NCBI GenBank assembly: GCA_020698575.1
Contig: CM036252.1
Span: 7,949,178 to 8,013,177, forward strand
Direction: 5' to 3'
From: Bostrychus sinensis
Taxonomy: Eukaryota; Chordata; Actinopteri; Gobiiformes; Eleotridae
Length of the DNA: 64,000 bases
Both the position numbers and the translations under genes were made by a program. Numbering within the stretch: the stretch's first letter is position 1; every line of letters starts with the position of its first letter. The notes beneath the pieces were generated by a model that was given only the letters and a program-made list of their open reading frames with translations, ran no database searches and had not been told where the DNA came from. Shown here in pieces: positions 10,801 through 18,867 of this stretch.

Positions 10801-13800
10801 ATAACAAAGTAAAATTAGCACATATTGGCTGAATTCTAAAAGCCACAAGTAGTCAAATAAAGAGCCATTTAGGAGGTGAAAGAGCAGGAAAGCATTATTG
10901 AGTGACTTTTAGAGCAAGCCTTAATGCGATTAATCATGTTTAAAACGTTTAATCGTATCTTTACATTTTTTAAATAACACTAAATTATTGCGTTGTCCAG
11001 CCGTGCTCCTGGAGTGTCCTGATCAACCCATAATGAAGGGTGATGACGTGACTCTGTTCTGTAGAGACAAGATGGCCGCTCCAAACTATACGTCTTATTT
11101 CTACAAAGACAATGTTTTAATCCGGAAAAGCTCCACGGGAAACTTAACTCTGTACAACGTTTCTAAAATGGACGAGGGAAGTGTACAAGTGCAAAACATC
11201 AGAGGACAGAGAGTCAGAGGAGGAGTGGCTGGCTGTAAGAGGTGAGAATAAGTCTGACTATGTTCTGTTTGTCATGTCACTGTAAAAATATAAAATAGTA
11301 ATTGCACTTCAAGGGTACATCTTAAAGAAAATAATGTCTGCATGTACAGAAAAGGGAAAAGAAGTCATAGATCTTGGTTTTATAGATTCAGAAGGTAGAA
11401 ATCATTTATGGTAACAACCAGTTTTGTAGAATATTGTACTTACCGAACTTACTTCCTTCCTTACCTAAACTTTCCATTCTCTATAAAAGAGTTTACAAGC
11501 CAGTGAACTCCTTTTCGTAACCAGTCCCAAGCCTGGATAAATGGAAGAGCAACTGGTGTAAAACTTGCTCCAAACTTATAAACTGAATATTTCAATATTT
11601 GAATACATCAGCCCTGAGAGGCAGCTGATTTGGGGTTTGGATAGGAAAAGGTTGGCCAGACATTTTTACCTTGAGACTAGAACTGCGGCAAAAGGTAAGT
11701 ATCAGAATATTTCACTACAGTAAAACTAAACACAAAGTTGGTGTTTTTTCCACAGACAGCTCCGTCACTTCTGTCCATGACTTTCTGGAGACAACACACT
11801 TTACAGTGTCTCCGCTGACTGGACTGGTCACTCTGCCCATGTTGCTGTTACTGTTGGTCTTCATCTGTAAAAAACACAAGGGTAGGCATGTTTACATGAG
11901 AAAATACTTCTTCAGAAATATCCAGAGTCATCTCACTTAAGTCGGAGTTGAGCACAAACATCATCCTCATTAGTTTAAACTTGGGCGTGGTGTTGTACAG
12001 ATGAGGTGTGTCGTGAGGCAGCCGGGACACACCGGGGCGATCATCGGTCATTGGGCGTGGTCGGTGACGTGAGTTCCGCACCACCGGACGTAGTGGGACA
12101 CAGTTGGACATAGTTCTGGTTGATTGAACATCGTCCAATCAGTGTCAGGCCATCGTGGCTCAACGAGCTCTGATTGGCTGTGTCCTGGTCACAATTTGTC
12201 AAACAGCTCGAGTTTAACATCAAAATATAAGGAACTTTCTGTTCTACAACTACTTCATTATGTTTCCTACATCTGTGACGCTAATGTACTGCAGTTAGCT
12301 TACCTTAGCTTGTAGCCTCGTGCTAATGTGCTGCAGTTAGCATACTTTAGCTTGTAGCCTCGTGCTAATGTACTGCACTTAGCTTACTTTAGCTTGTAGC
12401 CTCGTGCTAATGTGCTGCAGTTAGCTTACCTTAGCTTGTAGCCTTGTGCTAATGTGCTGCAGTTAGCATACTTTAGCTTGTAGCCTCGTGCTAATGTGCT
12501 GCACTTAGCTTACTTTAGCTTGTAGCCTCGTGCTAATGTGCTGCAGTTAGCATACTTTAGCTTGTAGCCTCGTGCTAATGTACTGCACTTAGCTTACTTT
12601 AGCTTGTAGCCTCGTGCTAATGTGCTGCAGTTAGCTTACCTTAGCTTGTAGCCTTGTGCTAATGTGCTGCAGTTAGCATACTTTAGCTTGTAGCCTCGTG
12701 CTAATGTGCTGCACTTAGCTTACTTTAGCTTGTAGCCTCGTGCTAATGTGCTGCAGTTAGCTTACCTTAGCTTGTAGCCTCGTGCTAATGTGCTGCGCTT
12801 AGCTTACTTTAGCTTGTAGCCTCGTGCTAATGTGCTGCAGTTAGCTTACCTTAGCTAGTAGCCTCATGCTAATGTGCTGCAGTTAGCTTACCTTAGCTTG
12901 TAGCCTCATGCTAATGTGCTGCAGTTAGCTTACCTTAGCTTGTAGCCTCATGCTAATGTGCTGCAGTTAGCTTACATTAGCTTGTAGCCTTGTGCAGATA
13001 AAAATATAATCCTCCTCTGAGGCAAACAGCTGCAATAATCCAGTCTCTTTTATTCATTACTGTGATCAGACGAGTTTAATCTAGTGCATATAATTATTAT
13101 TGACTGATAAATACTTGAGTTAAACACGTGTGTGTTGCTGAGTTTTATTTACTAGAGTTTAAATAACCACAGGAGTTTAGTGACTAGCGCCGCCTGCTGT
13201 TGTAAATAGTTATGTATTTTGCACATGCGCACTGCTCGGTCGTGGGTCTGAATCTCTTCGGTGTCTGCAGCGACTTTCAGTGGCGACAGAGGAGACGTGA
13301 GGAGACGAGCAGTGGCCTCTGCTGACAGCGGTCGGGCGCTGGGTTGGTGCGTCCCAGGATTAAGGGAACTCTATGGCGTGGAGCATGAAAAAAACCCTCA
13401 ATGAGCAGTGTTTTTTTATTATAAGTATGCAGTGTAGGCGACATATTGAGCAGAGAGACACTAAAGTTCAAATGAAACTCACCAGAAAGCTGCAGGTGGT
13501 TGTTTTTGTTTTTGTTTTTTTGCCTTTCCTCTGCATAAAAGTATCCCATATCTGAACCCTTCTTTACCATAAGGAATAAAGTTATTATAAAAGCTGGATT
13601 TACGCACGGACAGCCTACATGAGCGCTGCCTTTGTGACCTCAGAGATTAGGATGAGGACGGCTCGCTGCTGTGATGTAAACTGCTGCTGGATATTGGATA
13701 CTTTTCTACAGACGAAAGGCAAAAAACAAAAACAAAAAACAACCACCTGCAGCTTCTGGTGAGTTTCATGTGAACTTTAAAGTTTCTCTGCTCAATATGT

Positions 13801-16800
13801 CGTCTACATCACATCCTTTCATCTTCTTGTTGTTCTTCTAATAACAATAATAGCCTAATAAGAATAATAAACCAAGTGCTTGAGGATTTTTTTCATTCTC
13901 CAACCGAGGTCAGCATTATGTTACCACATGTCTAAGGTTTTGGGATTAAACTATGCGCCATTTATCAGAAAATAATCTTAGAAATGTTGAAACATGTATG
14001 AGAAGCATCAGTCACAGTTAGTGAGTGTTGTATTTGGAGACTGTGAGAGGCGTTTTTAGTTGCTTGTGGTTTTAAACTTCTAGCTTCCTGTCATGTTTCA
14101 GACTGCTGAGTGAGCGCTGGAACTGAAACCTACGCTGTTGTTTCAAAACCCAAGAGTAAAAAAAGCAGTGCTCATGTTATTAACTCCACTTTACGTTACA
14201 GACTCTTAAAAGTAGACTCCTTTTAAAATCGTTCTATTTTTTTTTAGCTGGAGAGTCCAGGGAATCTGAACAAGGAACTGCTGTCTACTCCGTGATCAGT
14301 GACTTCATGAAGACAGATGGTATCTCTATAAAAACTATGACTATGACACACAGGAAATTCACTTGCATTTGTTTTCAAGTCTCAGGTTGAAGCGATGAAA
14401 CCACAAAGTTGAATGCACTGTGAATGCTAAAACCAACAACTGTCTACTTACTTTTCTGTTGCAAAATGAAGCAAACTCCTGCAGCTTAAAGATATTAGGG
14501 AGGATTTTTTTCGACTGCTGAGAAACCAGCGACTGTTTGTCCTTTTTTGAATACTGCGCATGCGTCAGGCCCCGCCCTTCACTGTTCCTTTCCAAGGGAC
14601 TCCTCCACAGCGACTGCACGAGCGTTGGAACACGAGTGTTTGTTTACAGCAGGCATCAGCGGAGATTCACCTCAACCTAGACCTGCATTGTTTGTTTGCG
14701 CAACCTTTGACCTAGTTCCCCACACAGACCCAGTCATGCACAGCACAAATATGTCCTCCTGCTGTTGGTAGCATTAGCAAACTGACGCTGCTGTACAGTT
14801 GACAAGGTTCAACAGATAAAGAAAAAAGGCATTTTTTTCAAAGATAAGATAAACGTTTCCTGTCCAGCAGAAACTTGGCGACCAATGCATCGTCTGAAGC
14901 CCTTTCTGTTCCTACAGCGCACGCCGTCCTTTGAAGGAATCGCCAATAACTACACAGGTTTTATTCTGCTCTTCTACAGTTTTTCTCCTCCTCCTCTGGT
15001 TCACTTCAAAAACAGTTTTCCTTTTGCGACCTCCACAGTTTTCCTCAGCCATTGTGCTCTTCGAAGTCAGGCTGTCCGCGTACGATGAGGCTCGGCTAAC
15101 GTCGTGCTATATAAACAAACTGTATACGCATGTGCAAGCACAAAAACGCGCACGTATCGCCGAAACCAGGAAGATGAACGAATGATTGGCGAGTCCGTGG
15201 AACAATGGTTAACGTACTCATGACGAAAACGATTGGATGAGGTTTTTTAAGTCCCACAGAGTCCACAGTTTATTAATATTATTATTATTATATTTTGTAA
15301 TACACCAATTTATAAGCCTTATACAGGGCAATGAAGGTAGTTTTAATTGATACTGCAAAAAATGAATTTATAAAGATCCTCCCTAATACCTTTAAATATC
15401 CAAACTGCCTTTTTTCAGGTTCTGCTCCGGCCAATGAGATGGAAGTATACAGCACTGTACAGTACAGTCCTGTTAGTAACCCTGGAAGAACAAAGGTAAG
15501 TGAAAAATATGTTTTTGAAGTTCATACATGAATGCATTGAAAAAGCACACACAGATTGATTTTACAGTGGCTTGCAAAAGTATTCAACAACTGTGAAGAT
15601 GCTAAACATTTTTTATTGTGAAGCAAATAAGAAATATGACAGAAAAACAGAAAACTTGAGCATTCTTCCTCTGAAGTCAGTACTTTGTAGAACCACAGGA
15701 CTCAGCTCCAGGTCTTTTATGGAGGTGTTTTTATGAGCTTGGTTCATAAGGTCAAGGTCAAGTTTATTTGTATAGCACATTTACAACAACAATCGCTGCC
15801 CAAAGTGCTTCACATGCCAACAAAGTGCAATAATTGAATAAATAATAAATAAAACAAGCATGTTAATTACACTAAAAGCACACAATGATAAAATTAAATA
15901 AAACAATTAAATACATAATAATAGCAATCAAATGTCCAGCTCAGCTTGTGTTAAAAGCCAGTGCAAACAAATGGGTTTTTAATAAAGATTTAAAAATATT
16001 TAAAGATTGGGCTGTTCTAATACACAGAGGCAGACTGTTCCAGAGTCGCGGAGCCGCTACAGCAAAGGCCCTGTCTCCTCTGGTTTTCATACGTGATCTC
16101 AGAATTTGTAACATCAAGCTGATGCGTTGACCTCATTGTTCTGGTTGGAACAAGGACAGACAGTAACTCTGAGAGGCAGGAGGGGGCCAGCCCATTTAGA
16201 CATTTAAAAACAATCAATAAAATCTTAAAATGAATCCTACAGCTGACAGGAAGCCAGTGCAAAGAAGCCAGAACAGGGGTTATATGTTCATATTTCCTGG
16301 TGCCAGTCAGCAGACGAGCTGCAGCGTTTTGGACGAACTGCCACCGATGGAGGGAGGCCTGGTCCAATCCACAACACAGAGAGCTGCAGTCGTCCAAGCG
16401 GGACGTAATAAAAGCATGAATAACACCCTCAAAGTCATTCAGTGGCAAGTATGGCTTGACTTTACTCAGTAAGCGCAGCTGAAAAAAGCTAGTTTTGACC
16501 ACTGAGCTTATTTGCTGAGTAAATTTGAAAGAGCTGTCTAAAATCACTCCAAGGTTTCTGGCCGAAGGGTGGCAGGAGCCGGAGAAAGGGCCCAGGACAT
16601 TGCTGACATCTTTGAGTTTTCCAAATGTAACTATTTCAGTTTTAGATTCGTTGAGCTTTAAAAAATTTAACTCCATCCAGTCTTTAACATCTCGCAGGCT
16701 CTAACAGGGATAAAAGCAGTAGGATTTCTGTTCATTCTATAAAACAGCTCCAGCTCCTTCAGTTCAGATGCATTGTACGGCACAGTTGAGTCATTTTCTT

Positions 16801-18625
16801 CATGAATTTTCCTGCATTTAGCTTCCTTCATTTTTCAGTTCAGTATCTCCACAGCATGAACCTGGCACAGTCAGGTGCTGGGTTTGTGCCATAGAATTTT
16901 TCATTGATGGCTCATTTTAATGCTAGAGGACATTCTCTGTGTTTGGGGACTCTCCCACGTGCCTTTTGGCAAACACAAAACATGCTTTCTTATTATTTTC
17001 ACCAAGCAATGTCTCTTTCTGGCCCCTCCCCCACAGCCCAGCTCTGTGGAGTGTATGGTTCAGAGTGGTCCTGGGACAGATACAACAGTCTCTGCTGTGG
17101 AGTGTATGGTTCAGAGTGGTCCTGGGACAGATACAACAGTCTCTGCTGTGGAGCTCTGCAGATCTTTCAGGGTCACCTTTGGTCTGATTGTTGTTGTCTC
17201 TGATGAATGCACTCCTTGCCCGGTTTGTGAGATTTAGATGGTCCTCTTTAGGCAGGTTTGGTGTGGTTCCTTATCTTTTCCATGTTAGTAATGATGAATT
17301 AAATTGTGTTTTGTGGCATAATGACAGCTTGAACCGCAGACAGACAGACCTTATCTAATTGTTTTTTTGACTTCTGTGACTTCTCAATAAAAAATATTTA
17401 GCATTTTCATAGTTGTTGTCATGTGATGTAAAGTAAATGACAATGACAATGATCCATTCAGATTCCAGTTTGTCAGACTACAATAAAGGAAATGTTAAGA
17501 GGGTGAATGTTAAGGTTTTAGCGGAAGACAGGAGGGATGGACCCAAAGGTGCGGATAAAAAGTAATTTAATATAACTTACGGCAAAAACCAGAACACAGG
17601 GGTACACGAAAACCACGAAAACCACGAAAACCAGACCGACAAGACTAAACATACTAAACATACCAAATGAACTAAATGAACCCACAAACACCTGGGGAGG
17701 ACACAGGACATAAATACACAAGGGAATGAGACACAGGTGAAAAACATCAGGGCGGGGCAGGTAAACACGCGGGAAACACAAGAGGCAGGAAGAAAACTGG
17801 GAAAACAAGGAAACAGACTGGGAATACAAAATAAAACAAGGGAAACAAATACAAAAAACAAGACAAAGACACGAGACATAACAGTGAATACTTTTGCAAG
17901 CCACTGTATTATAGTACATGAGATTATTTTTGGCCGAACAAAGCAGTGAAGTGTTTGAAATGCTTCAGAATCCTGAGGCGTTCCCAGGCCGTCCCAGAGA
18001 CTGTAGTCCCTCCAGCGCCTCCTAGGTCTTCTCTTGGGGCTCCTCACACTGGCATTTACCCAGAACCCCTTCCCAGGGAGGCGTCTGAACAGATGCCTGA
18101 GCAGCAGCTCTACTCTGAGCTCCTCACCCTCTCTCTAACAGAGTGCCCAGCCTGCGGAGGGTCTGAACTCTCATGACCCTAGGTGAGAGTAGGAACGGAG
18201 ACTGACCAGAGGTGCTCTTTTTGGTTCAGCTCCTTCGTTACCAATGCAAATGAAAAACAAGCTCATGCTCTGGACCCCATACTCCCAGAGCGCCCCCCGC
18301 AGGATGCCACAAGGGACACAGTTGAATGCCTTCTCTAAAACCATAAAGCACATGTGGTCTGGTTGGGTCAAGCGTCTTATAGAGGGGATAGAGCTGCTCT
18401 TTTTTCTCCTCACTCCCAGGTGGGACAATGAAATTAGACTGAAATAAAAACAAACAAACAGATATTAGCCATGTTTTTAATCATGTATGTAAATTACTTA
18501 ATCATAAAAGATTTTAAACACCTGCATTCTTACATTTTTGTTCTTTTTAATATGTTCAGACACCAGACCAAGCAGTAATGTTGAAGAGGAACTGTAAAGC
18601 ACAGTTAGTGAGAAGAAAAAAGTGA
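4829..18625 (+). CDS. Fc receptor-like immunoglobulin-superfamily receptor gene (multi-exon; Ig exons 3-5 frameshifted)
   Basis: Predicted type I membrane receptor of immune cells. Coding exons: 4829-4859 and 4944-5006 (signal peptide), 6213-6479, 7198-7449, 9161-9401, 9804-10059 and 11001-11241 (five Ig-like domains), 11756-11881 (transmembrane), 14248-14319 and 15419-15495 (cytoplasmic tail), and possibly a terminal exon at 18560. Every internal junction through exon 9 is phase 1. Domain 1 has the Fc-receptor-like DSGEYWC motif. Domain 2 has VGDSVTLHC and GRYRC. The tail carries MEVYSTV and VQYSPV, the latter fitting the ITIM pattern (V/I/L)xYxx(V/I/L). FcR/FCRL family receptors with such tails recruit SH2 phosphatases. 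Ig exons 3, 4 and 5 are out of frame, so a full-length five-domain product cannot be made from this sequence. Whether this is a real polymorphism, a partial pseudogene, exon skipping or sequence error is open. A CD22-like or other FCRL relative cannot be excluded. Confidence 0.75.
4944..5006 (+). CDS. receptor exon 2: rest of signal peptide
   Basis: Acceptor TTTGTGCAG ends at 4943 and donor GTAAGA begins at 5007. Joined to exon 1 in phase 1, it reads VMNVLMLLFPAFVHNGLS, the hydrophobic core and likely cleavage region of a signal peptide. Length is 63 nt and it ends in phase 1. Confidence 0.75.
5127..5300. repeat. fragment of TTCTCAAACTGTGG MITE
   Basis: TTCTCAAACTGTGGCACGG, followed by a short run of TAGTCTTG/TTTAGACCTGG, matches the left end and interior of the family at 838, 47788 and 49971. 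It lies in the intron between receptor exons 2 and 3. Confidence 0.5.
5437..5545 (-). repeat. SINE tail-like fragment
   Basis: The segment reads, in reverse, like the 3' part of the tRNA-derived fish SINEs with TATAAATGC and CATTCACAC blocks. It abuts a hAT element at 5559. No tRNA-like head is present. Confidence 0.35.
5559..6133. mobile_element. hAT-type non-autonomous element in receptor intron 2
   Basis: The ends are CAGAGGCGTCCAAAC and, inverted, GGACACGTCTG, with the CAG/CTG termini typical of hAT. The flanks GTTTAGAG (5551-5558) and CTTTAGAG (6134-6141) are an 8-bp target duplication with one mismatch. The interior encodes no transposase. It ends about 80 bp upstream of the exon 3 acceptor. 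Confidence 0.75.
6213..6479 (+). CDS. receptor exon 3: Ig-like domain 1
   Basis: Acceptor TGTGTGCACAG ends at 6212 and donor GTACGT begins at 6480. The exon is 267 nt, phase 1-1, 89 codons, with no stop. Key residues are the B-strand cysteine in LTVNCEG and the F-strand motif TDSGEYWCE, the hallmark of FcR D1-type domains. A Trp in TKWKVM is the probable core tryptophan. Confidence 0.85.
6480..7197. other. intron; 3' half is the left end of a tandem duplication
   Basis: No exon within. Bases about 6768-7197 are clearly related to 9454-9803, upstream of the fourth Ig exon. Shared landmarks are CTGCTACATGGATCTTTGCT, AATGCATGATTTCT, TATAAATCACTCA, AATGGTTTAATTCAGTG and ACTCTGTCTGGTTCTTGCTA. Intron and exon were therefore duplicated together. 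Confidence 0.7.
7198..7449 (+). CDS. receptor exon 4: Ig-like domain 2
   Basis: The exon follows TTCTTGCTAAAAG, a purine-rich and rather poor acceptor, and ends at donor GTGAGT (7450). It is 252 nt, phase 1-1, with no stop. It reads VILESPVRPVMVGDSVTLHC, then a SFYKDGVLL C-strand region, then VSDQGRYRC. This matches D2-type domains of Fc receptors. It is the intact counterpart of the broken exon at 9804. Confidence 0.85.
7483..9117 (+). mobile_element. Tc1-like transposon with 273-bp terminal inverted repeats
   Basis: The element begins CACTGAACAAAAATATAAAC and ends with its inverse, flanked by TA target duplications (7481-7482, 9118-9119). Inverted repeats at 7483-7755 and 8845-9117 differ at only one base that I can find (CACTTCTCC versus CACCTCTCC), so the insertion looks recent. 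It lies in the intron between Ig exons 2 and 3 of the receptor. It is absent from the matching site in the duplicated unit around 10090, so it entered after the duplication. The transposase inside is broken, so any movement would need an enzyme supplied in trans. Confidence 0.95.
7789..8792 (+). pseudogene. Tc1-like transposase, three frameshifts
   Basis: Tc1/mariner DDE transposase that cuts and pastes the surrounding element. The expected start is the ATG at 7789 (MSQVLRERAIG). The frame shifts near 7822 into the long reading frame from LTAGMSTRAVARELN. The helix-turn-helix DNA-binding part spans roughly the first 110 residues. Catalytic landmarks are FTDESRF near 8224, LQHDNARPHVA near 8490 and SPDMSPIEHVWD near 8580. 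A one-base insertion near 8612 shifts the frame, which then continues as LDRRIRQRV. A one-base loss near 8718 gives an early TGA. The expected natural stop is TGA at 8790. The protein is non-functional as written. The minus-strand ORFs here are shadows. Confidence 0.9.
9161..9401 (+). pseudogene. receptor Ig-like exon 5 (domain 3), frameshifted
   Basis: Acceptor TGTTGTCCAG ends at 9160 and donor GTGAGA begins at 9402. The phase-1 frame reads AVLLECPDRPVMTG then TGA. One extra base near 9199, relative to the sister exon at 11001, causes this. Downstream the shifted frame continues VTLFCRDKMAAP, then GVYKCETSEDRESEEE, so both cysteines survive in different frames. Length is 241 nt rather than 240, which fits a single insertion. 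Confidence 0.8.
9402..9803. other. intron; start of duplicated unit 2
   Basis: No exon. Bases 9402-9452 are identical to 11242-11292, just after the sister exon, and 9454-9803 matches 6768-7197. This defines the repeat boundaries of the tandem exon-pair duplication. Confidence 0.7.
9804..10059 (+). pseudogene. receptor Ig-like exon 6 (domain 4), several frameshifts
   Basis: Acceptor TTGCTAACAG is better than that of its intact sister exon 7198-7449, and donor GTGAGT begins at 10060. The start reads VILESPVHPVTVGDSVTLRC. Single-base insertions relative to the sister then appear near 9910 and 9972, with further indels near 10008-10030. The exon is 256 nt versus 252, so a normal Ig domain cannot be translated. 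Confidence 0.8.
10087..10970. repeat. outer repeat interrupted by a MITE
   Basis: The left part has GGGCTGGGC and TTATTATCGTG repeats. The right part (10920-10970) has ATGCGATTAATCATG and TTTAATCG. These look like two halves of one dispersed element split by the MITE at 10261-10791. The assignment is tentative. Confidence 0.35.
10261..10791. mobile_element. MITE with AGCTGTGTCCCA inverted ends
   Basis: The left end AGCTGTGTCCCAGTTCA and the right end TGAATTGGGACACAGCT are inverted copies. They are followed inward by GGCCGCAGCC and its inverse. It is 531 bp with no transposase; the ORFs inside have no known domain. I could not define a clear target duplication. Confidence 0.7.
11001..11241 (+). 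pseudogene. receptor Ig-like exon 7 (domain 5), frameshifted late
   Basis: Acceptor CGTTGTCCAG ends at 11000 and donor GTGAGA begins at 11242. It reads AVLLECPDQPIMKGDDVTLF through NLTLYNVSKMDEG in frame. An extra A near 11180 (GAGGGAAGTG versus GAGGGAGTG in the sister exon) then shifts the frame just before the expected F-strand cysteine (VYKC). Length is 241 nt versus the expected 240. No stop falls within the exon after the shift, but the domain would be spoiled. Confidence 0.8.
11242..11755. other. intron between Ig exon 5 and the transmembrane exon
   Basis: No exon. Bases 11520-11545 (CAGTCCCAAGCCTGGATAAA) match a dispersed repeat also present near 49672 and, diverged, near 28147. Confidence 0.4.
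11756..11881 (+). CDS. receptor exon 8: stalk and transmembrane helix
   Basis: Acceptor TTTTTTCCACAG ends at 11755 and donor GTAGGC begins at 11882. It is 126 nt, phase 1-1, and open. A short stalk (DSSVTSVHDFLETTHFTVSP) is followed by a hydrophobic helix, LTGLVTLPMLLLLLVFIC, and a basic stop-transfer KKHK. No charged residue sits inside the helix, so pairing with an FcR gamma-type adaptor through an acidic/basic contact is not suggested. Confidence 0.85.
11882..12276. other. intron
   Basis: No exon or clear repeat seen before the minisatellite starts. Confidence 0.4.
12277..12995. repeat. 42-bp minisatellite in receptor intron
   Basis: About 17 head-to-tail copies of a 42-bp unit containing CTAATGTGCTGCAGTTAGC and TTAGCTTGTAGCCTCGTG. 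Two variant types alternate: GCAGTTAGCATAC or CTTACC versus GCACTTAGCTTAC. This suggests that a higher-order unit also expanded. There are no spacers, so it is not CRISPR-like. Confidence 0.95.
13381..13905. mobile_element. foldback element with about 100-bp arms
   Basis: 13433-13532 (TGTAGGCGACATATTGAG through GGTGGTTGTTTTTG) is inverted at 13713-13808. A further outer match (CATGAAAAAAACCCTCA versus TGAGGATTTTTTTCAT) lies at about 13384 and 13880. Spacer DNA of about 180 bp separates the inner arms. It is probably a MITE or foldback transposon. No coding content. Confidence 0.7.
13906..14247. other. intron upstream of cytoplasmic exon 9
   Basis: No repeat or exon recognised. A polypyrimidine tract (14231-14245) precedes the acceptor at 14247. 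Confidence 0.4.
14248..14319 (+). CDS. receptor exon 9: cytoplasmic tail, first tyrosine
   Basis: Acceptor TTTTTTTTTAG ends at 14247 and donor GTATCT begins at 14320. It is 72 nt, phase 1-1. It reads AGESRESEQGTAVYSVIS then DFMKTD. TAVYSVI has Tyr with Ile at +3 but Ala rather than a bulky residue at -2, so it is ITIM-like rather than canonical. Confidence 0.7.
14485..15395. mobile_element. MITE with AGGTATTAGGGAGGAT ends
   Basis: CTTAAAGATATTAGGGAGGA at 14485 is inverted at 15375-15395 with 2 differences in 21 bases. The 911-bp interior is CpG-containing with no transposase. It lies between cytoplasmic exons 9 and 10, ending 23 bp before exon 10. Its right end therefore borders the exon 10 acceptor tract. 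Confidence 0.65.
15419..15495 (+). CDS. receptor exon 10: cytoplasmic tail with ITIM
   Basis: Acceptor CTTTTTTCAG ends at 15418 and donor GTAAGT begins at 15496. Entering in phase 1, it reads GSAPANEMEVYSTVQYSPVS then NPGRTK, and leaves in phase 0. VQYSPV fits the ITIM consensus. MEVYSTV has Tyr with Val at +3 and Glu at -2. If intron 10 were retained, the frame would end 12 codons later at TGA. Confidence 0.75.
15754..16700 (-). mobile_element. 5'-truncated L2/CR1-like LINE (reverse transcriptase C-terminus)
   Basis: The minus-strand frame 16676-16017 gives 219 codons. It includes SRLDDCSSLCCGLDQASLHR, then QNAAARLLTGTRKYEHITPV, then SLHWLPVSCRIHFKILLIVF. This is the conserved region after the polymerase core of L2/CR1-type fish LINEs. 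The 3' end, to the left on +, contains TCAAGTTTATTTGTATAGCA, a common tail of these elements. The 5' part, endonuclease and catalytic core are missing, so it is dead. Confidence 0.8.
17045..17146. repeat. perfect 51-bp direct duplication
   Basis: The 51-bp unit starting TGTGGAGTGTATGGTTCAG occurs twice in tandem without differences. Its length keeps the surrounding frame open. The host sequence looks like transposon filler, not an exon. Confidence 0.85.
17944..18430 (-). mobile_element. Rex3/RTE-type LINE fragments, antisense
   Basis: Strings such as CTGAGGCGTTCCCAGGCC and CGGAGACTGACCAGAGGTG match the antisense of RTE-clade Rex3 elements. So do CCCATACTCCCAGAGCGC and GTTGAATGCCTTCTCTAAAA. 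Segments that are far apart in a full element are joined here, so it is internally deleted. No intact ORF. Confidence 0.7.
18560..18625 (+). CDS. candidate terminal exon of the receptor
   Basis: The acceptor TTTAATATGTTCAG ends at 18559. Entered in phase 0 from exon 10, it reads TPDQAVMLKRNCKAQLVRRK then K and a stop. Read one base displaced, it gives TRPSSNVEEEL and stop, which looks more like a natural C-terminus but would need an unseen intervening exon. The choice cannot be made from sequence alone. Confidence 0.35.
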   Translation, partial: TPDQAVMLKRNCKAQLVRRKK

Positions 18626-18861
18626 GTGAACCTCCCTAAAAAGTTTGTGAAAATGTTTGTAACGGCAATCACATTGTTTTTGTTTTGTGTTTTTTTGCTT
18701 ATTTTTAGGACGGGGACCGACCAGTGGGACTGAAGTGAAAAAATACAGTGTTGCTAGAGCAGTATTTAGAATAATTTTATACATGTTATTTCCACTTGCG
18801 TAATAACTTCATAAACTTTAAGTATTTTTACACGAATACAGATTTTACTGCTGAACGCTTC

Positions 18862-18867
18862 AATAAA
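18862..18867 (+). promoter_or_regulatory. candidate poly(A) signal
   Basis: AATAAA lies about 240 bp past the candidate last exon, in an A-rich stretch. It is plausible for the receptor transcript but common by chance in such DNA. Confidence 0.3.

Larger units (their letters stand above)
15565..17906. mobile_element. Tc1/mariner-like element with CAGTGGCTTGCAAAAG ends, carrying other repeats
   Basis: CAGTGGCTTGCAAAAGTATT at 15565 is inverted at 17887-17906, and both ends are flanked by TA. The interior is composite: an antisense LINE fragment (15754-16700), old Tc1-type non-coding sequence (about 16720-17450, with a 51-bp duplication) and an unclassified AC-rich block (about 17517-17885) with short AAAACCACG repeats. 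No intact transposase is seen. Confidence 0.75.

Noticed and set aside
12277..12995. Regular repeats resembling a CRISPR array
   Set aside because: Units are head-to-tail with no unique spacers, in an intron of a vertebrate gene.
16904..17237. Extra cytoplasmic exon of the receptor with duplicated motif
   Set aside because: The surrounding DNA reads like decayed Tc1-type filler, no good donor follows, and the tyrosines expected for an ITIM are cysteines. Kept only as a possibility in findings.
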